Shown piece after piece: positions 6,493 through 13,257 of a DNA stretch of 13,326 nucleotides. The notes beneath the pieces are model-generated. The model saw only the letters and a program-made list of their open reading frames with translations, was not told where the DNA came from and ran no database searches. Source of the stretch: Bacillus_BA songklensis (GTDB lineage: Bacteria > Bacillota > Bacilli > Bacillales > Bacillaceae_H); contig NZ_JBHRZT010000031.1 in NCBI RefSeq assembly GCF_042649685.1, positions 1 through 13,326 of the forward strand, given 5' to 3'. The translations under genes and the position numbers were made by a program. Position 1 is the stretch's first letter. Each line of letters begins with the position of its first letter.

Positions 6493-7422
6493 TTACGTTA
6501 ACAAATACTCTTTAGGACACTTAGCAACTAATGAATACAGAGTATCTACCATATTTGCAACGTGGAGCTTTCCTACTTGAGTTAACAACTGATAGGCCTC
6601 GAGAGGATCAAATCCATAATCCTCCTGCATCCATATGATCAACTCTTTATAGGCTATTCTTGCTGCATCTTCCATTGGGCGAGCGCTACCAATGACCATA
6701 ATCTCATCTTTCGATTCAACACGAGGCCAGGCCACTCGTTTCCCTTTGATTAATTCAATACGAAAGGTCCCAACCGCTGTGTGCTCTAAAGCAACTCCAC
6801 AAAGTTCACCGTCTCCCTGATTTGCATGAGCATCTCCGACGTAAAAGTAAGCACCTTCAACATTCACCGGTAACCAAATTTTGTTTCCAACACAAACATC
6901 AGGACAGTCCATATTCCCCCCGTAATTACCAGGAGCTAATGCAGAAATTTGTTCAATTTCAGGAGCAGTTGCAATGCTTCCGTAAAACGGTTTGTATGGA
7001 ATACCGATTTGATCGTTATACCAAACTTTTCCGTCCCGTATTGGATAAACCCAAACCTTTTCTGGAAGTGGTTCATTTAAAAGAGCTGTTGCACCTGTTC
7101 CTGTCAACCCCCCAAAATCCTTAATCAGTGCGCTAACAGCAAAGTCTCGGGTAGGCTGAATATCAATGATTTCAACGATAATGGTATCCCCTTTTTCTGC
7201 CCCTTTTACATAAAAAGGACCAGTCATCGGATTTAAATAAGGCATATTCAATTTTTCACTCGGTACATCCGTCGTTTTTGTTATTCGACTCTCAAAAGCA
7301 TCTTCCGTATAAACCTTAAAGGTCTCCCCCGGCTCGATGTCCGCAATGGGTTTAGAATAGGGACCGATAGCATAGTTAAAAGAGCCTGTTTGCAATTCTC
7401 GAATAGGGTCTGTTTTGTTCAT
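6493..7422 (-). CDS. fmdA: Formamidase/acetamidase (FmdA/AmdA family)
   Basis: Amidase of the FmdA/AmdA family hydrolysing formamide or acetamide to acid plus ammonia. The protein has 309 residues, the usual short bacterial form. Recognisable blocks include GPYSKPIADIEPGETFKVYT near the N-terminus, NPMTGPFYVKGAEKGDTIIV, and the conserved DAHANQGDGELCG motif at about residues 197-209, probably with metal-binding or catalytic roles. The family is unrelated to AmiE, so the window has two independent amidases. The start at 7422 has AGGAG five bases upstream. It is first in the nitrile hydratase operon and is driven by the sigma-54 promoter at 7653-7668 through a long leader. Exact substrate preference cannot be read from sequence. 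Confidence 0.92.
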   Translation of the reverse strand: MNKTDPIRELQTGSFNYAIGPYSKPIADIEPGETFKVYTEDAFESRITKTTDVPSEKLNMPYLNPMTGPFYVKGAEKGDTIIVEIIDIQPTRDFAVSALIKDFGGLTGTGATALLNEPLPEKVWVYPIRDGKVWYNDQIGIPYKPFYGSIATAPEIEQISALAPGNYGGNMDCPDVCVGNKIWLPVNVEGAYFYVGDAHANQGDGELCGVALEHTAVGTFRIELIKGKRVAWPRVESKDEIMVIGSARPMEDAARIAYKELIIWMQEDYGFDPLEAYQLLTQVGKLHVANMVDTLYSLVAKCPKEYLLT

Positions 7423-7458
7423 TTTTTCTCCTAAATTAATTTTTTAATAGACTAAGGT

Positions 7459-7482
7459 CACTGAATGTTTCAATCTTCAGTG
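7459..7482 (-). promoter_or_regulatory. Leader hairpin upstream of fmdA
   Basis: CACTGAA and TTCAGTG form a perfect 7-bp stem with a 10-base loop in the fmdA leader RNA. The stem overlaps the stop codon of the small frame at 7470-7574 and lies about 37 bases before the fmdA start. There is no U-tract directly after it, so it is more likely a translation or stability element than a terminator. Confidence 0.4.
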
Positions 7483-7574
7483 TTAAAGCGTACGGCTGTT
7501 TTGGGTTGAGGATCCTTATAAGTATAGGGTGGAACGCAGTTTGTCTTCATATATGTTGAAAATTTTTCATCCAT
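7470..7574 (-). CDS. Possible 34-residue leader peptide in fmdA 5' region
   Basis: A short frame, MDEKFSTYMKTNCVPPYTY followed by KDPQPKTAVRFNTED, lies in the transcript between the sigma-54 promoter and fmdA. It has no good Shine-Dalgarno at its own ATG. A strong one, GGGGGAGG (near 7607-7614), sits further upstream in front of an ATG-AAG-TAG mini-frame. The peptide may be a genuine small protein, a leader peptide, a decayed gene 5' end shifted out of frame from that strong site, or chance. I do not recognise it. Confidence 0.3.
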   Translation of the reverse strand: MDEKFSTYMKTNCVPPYTYKDPQPKTAVRFNTED

Positions 7575-7652
7575 TCTTTTGAGCCTACTTCATGTTTTTT
7601 CTACCTCCCCCTTTTATTATTTTATTTAAACAAGGGCCTCAACTTGTTATAT

Positions 7653-7668
7653 TGCAAGAAGCGTGCCA
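7653..7668 (-). promoter_or_regulatory. Sigma-54 (-24/-12) promoter of the fmdA-nitrile hydratase operon
   Basis: Read on the minus strand the site is TGGCAC-GCTTC-TTGCA, a perfect match to the sigma-54 consensus TGGCACG-N4-TTGC(A/T). Transcription should start near 7642, giving a leader of about 220 bases before fmdA. The adjacent regulator gene encodes a sigma-54 activator, which supports its use. The identical 16-mer occurs at 10785-10800 in the other orientation. Confidence 0.93.
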
Positions 7669-7699
7669 AAGAGAAAATCCCTAAGAAACTTATGTAATT

Positions 7700-7800
7700 C
7701 TAAACCAACATCGAAAGCATTTTCTGAATTTAAGACACTGTATCCCAAATAATTATTTAAAAAATTCAGACTTATCAGTTAAAATAAAGAATATATAGGA
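7700..7800. promoter_or_regulatory. Candidate activator binding region (UAS)
   Basis: Sigma-54 activators usually bind 80-150 bases upstream of the promoter. In that interval, both inverted copies keep the palindromic GAAA-N4-TTTC (N4 GCAT here, GTGT in copy B), a nearby GACACT, and ACTTATCAGT. These are the best operator candidates; no footprint-level precision is possible from sequence. Confidence 0.35.
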
Positions 7801-7852
7801 AATTGTTTTATTTTGTTACACTGTTTTAAATTTATACAAAGGAGGGCGAGAA

Positions 7853-10186
7853 ATGGATTCTATTCGTATTGGTCTTCTATTTTCTTTAACCGGAACGACT
7901 TCTTTTACAGAAATTGGGCAATATCGAACTGCTTTGTATGCTCTTGAACAATTTCAAGAGAATCATCGTGATTCAGGCTTTACTTTTTACCATCAACTCA
8001 GGGATATTTGCTCGGATCCAGGAGAGAGCTACAGGCATGCACTTGATTTGGCTCGCTCAGGAGTGAAAATTTTTGTAGGATGCTACACTTCAGCATGCCG
8101 TAAAGCAGTTTTACCCGTTCTTGAACAATACGACTGCCTTTTAGTGTATCCGGCACTGTATGAAGGACAGGAAATTCACCCGAATGTTTTCTACATTGGA
8201 GAGGTTCCGAATCAGCAGGTCGTTTCCCTTCTCAAATTTATGATGCAACATTTCGGAAGGCGGGTTTATTTAATTGGGAATGATTATATTTATCCCCGAT
8301 ACACGAATCAGCAAATTCGAGAAATACTCTACGAATTGAACGGTGAAGTCGTCGGCGAACAATATGTTCCTTTGGGACATACCCAGTTCATGCCTTGTTT
8401 ACAAGACATTCAGCTGGCTTCTCCCTCTGTTATCTTCTCAACACTCGTTGGAGAAAGTGTACTGCATTTTTATCAAGCCTACTATGAACTGGGACTGAAC
8501 CCGGAGAAATTACCGATTTTTAGTCCTATTACAACAGAGCTCGAAATACAATCGATGCGATCCAAATATGCAGCAGGGCACTATAGCTGCTCTAGTTATT
8601 TTCAATCGTTAGATATTCCAGAGAATCTACAATTTGTACAAGGGATGAAGAAGAGGTACGGCCAGGATACGGTTATTTCTTCTGTGATGGCCAATACATA
8701 TTCCGGTATCCAGATGATTTTGGACGCTTTAGTTCATCTTCAATCCACCGACAGAAAGAAGATTTTAAGCTATTTATATAAAAAAACCTTCTCATCTCCA
8801 AGCGGCAAGATTACGATTGAATCGAATCATCATCTCTCAAGGGAAGTAAGAATTGGACAAGCTAATTTAGATGGACAATTTAACATCGTATGGAGTTCTG
8901 AGCAGCCGATTCCCGCTAAGCCTCTAATGACTAATACAATTTTTGATTCTGTGAATGAGGAACCTATTTGGAAATACATGGTTGAAGCGATGGGTGAGGA
9001 AACAGTTGATGGAGTAGTAGTTCTTGATAAAGGCCGGACTATTTTATATGCCAATCCAGTTGCCTACTCTATCCTTCAGGCCAAACATGGCGATGTTCTG
9101 AAGGAGGATCAGTTGCAGAAAATTTCTTCTACGCATCAGTTGATTGAAAAAGATACGGGCAAATATGGATTTCAGCTCTTATTTTTTAAAAGAGCGGAGC
9201 TGGGACCTCTTCTTGCGACAAAACCTGATCAAGAGGAGTACCGGTTTGGACGTGTGGTAACCTACAGTCCATTCTTCCAAAAAGAGCTTCGTGCTACAAG
9301 AATTGCCTCACAATCTGATGCCAGCGTGTTAATACTAGGGGAAACCGGTTCAGGGAAGGAGGTTTTAGCGCGAACAATTCATGAACAAAGTCCTCGAAGC
9401 GGCGGTCCATTTGTTGCACTCAATGCTGCGGCTATTCCTAGAGAGCTGATTGCCAGCGAATTATTTGGATATGTGGAAGGAGCCTTTACCGGATCGCGAA
9501 AAGGGGGAAGCCCGGGGAAATTTGAGGTCGCAGATGGAGGAACCTTATTTCTAGACGAAATTGGAGATATGCCTCTGGAACTTCAGGTGAGCCTGCTTCG
9601 GGTGCTAGAAGAGCGAAAGGTAGTTCGAATCGGTGACCATAAGGAGCGTCCCATTAATGTACGTGTGATTGCGGCAACCAATCGTAATCTTAAGGAAGAA
9701 ATCGCTTATCAAGGTTCCTTTCGCTCTGATTTATATTACCGGCTAAACGTGTTTACCATATATATACCGCCGCTCCGCCAGCGGATCGAAGACATCGAGA
9801 CATTATCCGTGCAATTTCTAAGGCAGTTTCAGCAGCATTACGGAAAAGGTCCTTTTAATCTATGTAATTCTGCCTTACAGCTGCTTCGGTCTTATAATTG
9901 GCCGGGAAACATTCGAGAGCTTCGAAACGTAATGGAAAGAGCGTTTCTCCTGGCCATTGATGAACCCAAAATACTTCCACTCCATTTGCCAGGGGAATTC
10001 AAAAAGGCTGACAGTGCGAATTCGCCGTCTTCCGTTATTAATCTAAAGGATATGGAAAAGCAGATGATTGAACAAGCTCTCAAAGGATCAACAAGTGTGA
10101 CAGAAGCTGCTAAAAAACTCGGTATTACCAGAAGTACATTATACCGGAAGATAAATCAATGGAATATCCCTAAAGCTATTTATTAA
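7853..10186 (+). CDS. Amide-sensing sigma-54 activator, AmiC-like domain fused to NtrC-type AAA+ and Fis HTH
   Basis: Cytoplasmic regulator of 777 residues, no signal peptide. Residues 1 to about 355 are AmiC/UrtA-like (type-1 periplasmic-binding fold). They keep GCYTS (76-80) followed by RKAVLPVLE, the VYPALYEG block, DYIYPR (144-149) and the SSYFQSLD region, all diagnostic of the amide sensor AmiC. About 370-455 is PAS-like (VVVLDKGRTILYANPVAYSI). About 465-690 is the sigma-54 activator AAA+ domain: Walker A GETGSGKE (496-503), sigma-54 contact loop GAFTG (543-547), Walker B with D568-E569, and the YYRLNVF segment with an R-finger region. The HTH is at about 749-769 (VTEAAKKLGITRSTLYRKI). 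A strong AAAGGAGGG precedes the ATG. It sits between two sigma-54 promoters firing outward into both amide operons, so it very likely activates both on amide binding. It replaces the separate AmiC and AmiR of Pseudomonas. Confidence 0.93.
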   Translation: MDSIRIGLLFSLTGTTSFTEIGQYRTALYALEQFQENHRDSGFTFYHQLRDICSDPGESYRHALDLARSGVKIFVGCYTSACRKAVLPVLEQYDCLLVYPALYEGQEIHPNVFYIGEVPNQQVVSLLKFMMQHFGRRVYLIGNDYIYPRYTNQQIREILYELNGEVVGEQYVPLGHTQFMPCLQDIQLASPSVIFSTLVGESVLHFYQAYYELGLNPEKLPIFSPITTELEIQSMRSKYAAGHYSCSSYFQSLDIPENLQFVQGMKKRYGQDTVISSVMANTYSGIQMILDALVHLQSTDRKKILSYLYKKTFSSPSGKITIESNHHLSREVRIGQANLDGQFNIVWSSEQPIPAKPLMTNTIFDSVNEEPIWKYMVEAMGEETVDGVVVLDKGRTILYANPVAYSILQAKHGDVLKEDQLQKISSTHQLIEKDTGKYGFQLLFFKRAELGPLLATKPDQEEYRFGRVVTYSPFFQKELRATRIASQSDASVLILGETGSGKEVLARTIHEQSPRSGGPFVALNAAAIPRELIASELFGYVEGAFTGSRKGGSPGKFEVADGGTLFLDEIGDMPLELQVSLLRVLEERKVVRIGDHKERPINVRVIAATNRNLKEEIAYQGSFRSDLYYRLNVFTIYIPPLRQRIEDIETLSVQFLRQFQQHYGKGPFNLCNSALQLLRSYNWPGNIRELRNVMERAFLLAIDEPKILPLHLPGEFKKADSANSPSSVINLKDMEKQMIEQALKGSTSVTEAAKKLGITRSTLYRKINQWNIPKAIY

Positions 10187-10200
10187 AGCGGATAAAATTC

Positions 10201-10609
10201 TGGTTCTGGTGTAAACATAATTTGTTAGAAAAATAGAACTTCAATATCCTTCTCATCTATGAATTATGATGCTACTCCCAACAAACTATGTATAAATGCC
10301 ACCTCACTTTAGATAGACTTTACTCTTTAATGAACTTGCCCTTTTTTCATCATATGCATGGCTTCAATGCCACTCAATATGCAAATAGCTGTTTCATACG
10401 TTTTCAATCCCAAAATAGAATGTACTTGTTTCTTAATGAAACAATGCTCTTGTTCAACAATATGGTTAAGATATCGTATTTGCTTTATTCGGATGCCTTC
10501 AGGCATCTTTTTTTCATCTTTTAATTGTTGAATCGCTATACGGTGGATTCTTATCTACTGTTATCACACGAGGTTTGAAAACATACGAAAAATCCAAGTC
10601 TTTTTCAAG
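10201..10609 (-). mobile_element. Decayed IS6-family fragment with right end
   Basis: On the minus strand this carries the C-terminal part of an IS6 transposase (KPRVITVDKNPPY, then after frame breaks LNHIVEQEHCFIKK and GIEAMHMMKKGQ) and ends at 10201 with GGTTCTGGTGTAAA, a degraded terminal repeat. The last 100 bases align with 340-438 of the left copy. Stops and frameshifts show it is dead. It begins abruptly at 10609, where copy B of the regulatory repeat starts, and ends 14 bases after the regulator stop codon. Confidence 0.85.
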
Positions 10610-10802
10610 CTCCTTTGTATAAATTTAAAACATTGTACTAAAATGAAACAATTTCCTACGTACCCTCGTTTTGACTGATAAGTCATAATTTTTTAAGCGT
10701 TTATTTAGATTATAGTGTCCTAAATGAAGAAAACACTTTCAAAATCAACTTAGAATTACATAAGTTTCTTCAGGATTTTCCTTTTGGCACGCTTCTTGCA
10801 AT
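10610..10802 (-). repeat. Inverted duplicated regulatory region, copy B
   Basis: Inverted copy of 7651-7844, including the promoter and the segment up to ACAAAGGAG, the former Shine-Dalgarno of a regulator gene. Here the regulator coding sequence is gone and IS6 transposase DNA follows directly. This suggests that a second regulator-promoter unit existed and was deleted by IS activity. It now serves as the control region of amiE. Confidence 0.88.
10785..10800 (+). promoter_or_regulatory. Sigma-54 (-24/-12) promoter of the amiE operon
   Basis: TGGCAC-GCTTC-TTGCA, identical to the site at 7653-7668 and a perfect consensus match. The expected start is near 10811, so the amiE leader is about 80 bases and includes the strong hairpin at 10818-10851. 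The shared upstream sequence implies control by the same AmiC-NtrC regulator. Confidence 0.93.
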
Positions 10803-10817
10803 AAATAAGGGCAGATA

Positions 10818-10851
10818 GATGAAACGAAAAATGATAGTTTTTCGTTTCATC
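10818..10851 (+). promoter_or_regulatory. Perfect 14-bp hairpin in amiE leader
   Basis: GATGAAACGAAAAA pairs perfectly with TTTTTCGTTTCATC around a 6-base loop, only about 7 bases after the predicted transcription start. No U-run follows, so it is not an ordinary terminator. A 5'-terminal stem of this strength commonly protects mRNA from decay. An attenuation role cannot be excluded, given that Pseudomonas amiE has a regulated leader terminator. Confidence 0.6.
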
Positions 10852-10891
10852 CATTTCACATTCTGTTCAATAAAGAAAGGGGTATGGAAAG

Positions 10892-11941
10892 ATGAGACAT
10901 GGAGACATTTCAAGCAGTCATGACACAGTAGGTGTAGCGGTGGTCAATTATAAAATGCCGCGTCTACACACGAAAGCGCAGGTACTTGATAATTGCCGAA
11001 AAATCGCAGATATGATTGTAGGAATTAAGCAGGGACTTCCAGGTATGGATTTAATTGTATTCCCTGAATATAGCACGCACGGAATTATGTATGATCAACA
11101 AGAAATGTATGACACGGCCTCTTCCATTCCGGGAGAAGAAACTGCTATTTTTGCGGAAGCCTGCCGAAAAGCCAATACTTGGGGAGTTTTTTCTCTAACA
11201 GGAGAAAGGCATGAGAATCATCCGAACAAAGCTCCTTATAACACATTAATCTTAATGAATAATAAAGGAGAAATTGTACAAAAGTACCGAAAAATCATTC
11301 CTTGGTGCCCAATTGAAGGCTGGTATCCGGGCGACGCTACCTATGTAGCGGAAGGACCAAAAGGCCTCAAAGTAAGTTTAATCGTCTGTGATGATGGAAA
11401 CTACCCGGAAATCTGGCGTGACTGTGCGATGAAAGGTGCCGAACTTATTGTCCGATGCCAAGGATACATGTATCCGGCTAAAGAACAGCAAATTACAATG
11501 GCCAAAGCAATGGCTTGGGCGAATAATACGTACGTAGCTGTGGCGAATGCATCTGGTTTTGACGGTGTATATTCTTACTTCGGCCACTCAGCAATCGTTG
11601 GTTTTGACGGCCGCACACTTGGAGAGTGCGGAACGGAGGAAAATGGAATTCAGTATGCCGAGATTTCCCTTTCCCAAATTCGCGATTTCCGCCAAAATTC
11701 ACAGTCTCAAAACCATTTATTCAAATTGCTCCATCGTGGCTATACTGGACTAATCAATTCTGGAGATGGTGACCGCGGGGTTGCTGATTGTCCATTTGAC
11801 TTCTATCGTACATGGGTACTCGATGCAGAAAAAGCCCGCAATGATGTAGAAAAAATCACTCGTACTACAGTAGGAACGTCTGAGTGCCCAATTGCCGGAA
11901 TTCCCCATGAGGAAATAGAAAAGGTTGCCGGTAAGAAGTAA
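10892..11941 (+). CDS. amiE: Aliphatic amidase AmiE
   Basis: Nitrilase-superfamily amidase (EC 3.5.1.4) hydrolysing short aliphatic amides to carboxylate and ammonia, a cytoplasmic oligomer. The protein has 349 residues, the normal length. The catalytic triad falls at the expected positions: Glu59 in FPEYSTHGI, Lys134 in KYRK, and Cys166 in VCDDGNYPEIWRD. The N-terminus MRHGDISSS, followed by DTVGVAVVNYKMPRLHT, is the typical start, with AAAGGGG about 10 bases upstream. It is first gene of the amiE-amiB-amiS operon under the sigma-54 promoter at 10785. It can take the amides produced by nitrile hydratase, duplicating or broadening the range of FmdA. Confidence 0.96.
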   Translation: MRHGDISSSHDTVGVAVVNYKMPRLHTKAQVLDNCRKIADMIVGIKQGLPGMDLIVFPEYSTHGIMYDQQEMYDTASSIPGEETAIFAEACRKANTWGVFSLTGERHENHPNKAPYNTLILMNNKGEIVQKYRKIIPWCPIEGWYPGDATYVAEGPKGLKVSLIVCDDGNYPEIWRDCAMKGAELIVRCQGYMYPAKEQQITMAKAMAWANNTYVAVANASGFDGVYSYFGHSAIVGFDGRTLGECGTEENGIQYAEISLSQIRDFRQNSQSQNHLFKLLHRGYTGLINSGDGDRGVADCPFDFYRTWVLDAEKARNDVEKITRTTVGTSECPIAGIPHEEIEKVAGKK

Positions 11942-11951
11942 TAGAAAATAT

Positions 11952-11984
11952 GGAGGTAGGGTCAGGTTGGAGTGCCTGACCTCC
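11952..11984 (+). terminator. Intergenic hairpin between amiE and amiB
   Basis: GGTCAGG (11960-11966) pairs with CCTGACC (11975-11981), extended by GGAGG/CCTCC with a small bulge, and only three T residues follow. It probably acts as a partial terminator or 3' processing barrier that raises amiE message over amiB, rather than a full stop, since amiB has only a 65-base gap and no promoter seen. Confidence 0.55.
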
Positions 11985-12006
11985 TTTGTAGCTAAAGGAG
12001 AATTGT

Positions 12007-13149
12007 ATGACCTTTATTACAACAAAGTTAAAAGATTTGAATGATCGCCAGCAACAGCCTGCCCATCAAGGAAACCGTCTAGTGACTCGTTTTCGATTTG
12101 ATGTGAGGCAGGTGATGAGTCATGTCCGCTCAAAAATTTTTGGTCAGGAGGAAACCCTTAGGCGATTGGAAGAAATGTTAAATATTATTTGGTCAGATAT
12201 CACAGAGCCTGATCGCCCTTTATACGTTGCTTTGTTCTTGGGACCCACGGGTGTCGGTAAAACTGAAATAGTTCGGGCTTTAAGTGAAGCTATTCATGGA
12301 AGCCCGGAGGCGTTCTGCCGAATCGACATGAATACATTAACACAGGAGCATTATGCCGCCGCCTTAACCGGGGCACCTCCCGGTTACGTAGGAAGCAAGG
12401 AAGGAACCTCTCTCTTTCAAATGGAGAAGATTGAAGGTTCGTACAGTAAACCAGGAATTATCCTTTTTGACGAGCTGGAGAAGGCGAATGATCAAGTTAT
12501 TTATTCTCTCCTTAACGTAATGGACAACGGCCTGATGGTCATGACTTCTGGAGAGAAAGTGATTAACTTTCGCAATACTTTGATCTTTATGACCAGTAAC
12601 GTTGGAGCTAAGGAAATTATCGATTATGCTGATGGCGGCTTCAAGTATTCTCTTCGTAAATTTTTATGGTTTCTGCAGCCTTCACACTGGCGGAAGGGGG
12701 AAAAAGATTTTCTCCGTGACGTTACGCTTAAACAATTAGAAAAACGTTTTAGTCCTGAATTTATCAATCGATTTGACGATATCTTTGTTTTCAACTGGCT
12801 CCATCAAGAGGTGTTAGGGTACATCCTTGATATGAATGTCCAATCCCTTAACCATAGAATTCAAAAGTATAACTGTCAGCTTCGACTCGATGAATCTGCT
12901 CGAAAATTCCTGATCAAAGAGGGATTGAATAAACGATATGGAGCGAGATTCTTAAAGCGTATAATCCGAAAATATATTGAGGTTCCCTTAGCATCTCAAA
13001 TTAGTCAACGATTACAGGGAGAGACTTCATTGTTATTTGTTGCGGGAATGCAAAATGGTAAACTAAATTTTCTAGCAATCGAGGAGCCGAAAAGCAGTAA
13101 AGACCCGGAATTACTGTTAAAAGAAACAGGTCAATCTCTTAACAGTTAA
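12007..13149 (+). CDS. amiB: AmiB, ClpB/ClpX-like AAA+ ATPase of the amidase operon
   Basis: A protein of 380 residues with one AAA+ module of the ClpB-D2/ClpX class. Walker A GPTGVGKT is at 79-86, the pore loop GYVG at 126-129 (within PPGYVGSKEGTSLF), Walker B LFDELEK with D155-E156, sensor-1 TSN near 199, FINRFDD near 256, and sensor-2 GARFLKR near 316-322. The N-terminal 60 residues contain no zinc domain and no Clp N-domain. In Pseudomonas, AmiB lies directly downstream of amiE and was described as a chaperone-like ATPase; the same order here supports orthology. Its target, possibly AmiE assembly or the AmiS channel, is unknown. The start has AAAGGAG six bases upstream. Confidence 0.88.
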   Translation: MTFITTKLKDLNDRQQQPAHQGNRLVTRFRFDVRQVMSHVRSKIFGQEETLRRLEEMLNIIWSDITEPDRPLYVALFLGPTGVGKTEIVRALSEAIHGSPEAFCRIDMNTLTQEHYAAALTGAPPGYVGSKEGTSLFQMEKIEGSYSKPGIILFDELEKANDQVIYSLLNVMDNGLMVMTSGEKVINFRNTLIFMTSNVGAKEIIDYADGGFKYSLRKFLWFLQPSHWRKGEKDFLRDVTLKQLEKRFSPEFINRFDDIFVFNWLHQEVLGYILDMNVQSLNHRIQKYNCQLRLDESARKFLIKEGLNKRYGARFLKRIIRKYIEVPLASQISQRLQGETSLLFVAGMQNGKLNFLAIEEPKSSKDPELLLKETGQSLNS

Positions 13150-13161
13150 AGAGAATGGGAA

Positions 13162-13257
13162 ATGAACACGATTAGCCTCATGTATGTAGGTGTTGTGTTG
13201 TTTGTGAATGGCTTAATGCTTTTAGGGGTTCTGGTGCAAAAATTTCAGCTGACTTGA
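13162..13257 (+). pseudogene. amiS: AmiS/UreI-family amide channel, truncated by IS6
   Basis: The frame starts 12 bases after amiB with MNTISLMYVGVVLFVNGLML LG, the first membrane helix of the AmiS/UreI family of amide and urea channels. Genuine sequence stops at 13226. From 13227 the frame runs into the IS terminal repeat and ends at a TGA at 13255-13257. Only about 22 of roughly 170-200 family residues remain, so the product cannot be a channel. The remainder, if retained, would lie beyond the IS outside the window. Confidence 0.82.

Larger units (their letters stand above)
7651..7844 (+). repeat. Inverted duplicated regulatory region, copy A
   Basis: About 194 bases from the sigma-54 promoter to the regulator's Shine-Dalgarno reappear in inverted orientation at 10610-10802, at roughly 75-80% identity with perhaps one single-base gap (my manual alignment). 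Strongly conserved blocks are the promoter, GAAACTTATGTAATTCTAA just upstream of it, GAAAGcatTTTC, GACTTATCAGT, and the final segment TAGGAAATTGTTT followed by TGTTTTAAATTTATACAAAG. The last block is adjacent to the regulator start and probably contains its own promoter. Confidence 0.88.

Noticed and set aside
7470..7574. FmdB-type zinc-ribbon regulator upstream of fmdA
   Set aside because: The peptide has only one cysteine and lacks the CxxC pairs and the TYEY start of FmdB.
10288..10524. Open plus-strand frame of 78 residues between the regulator and amiE
   Set aside because: It is the antisense shadow of a decayed IS6 transposase on the minus strand. The same antisense frame appears over the left copy at 116-352.
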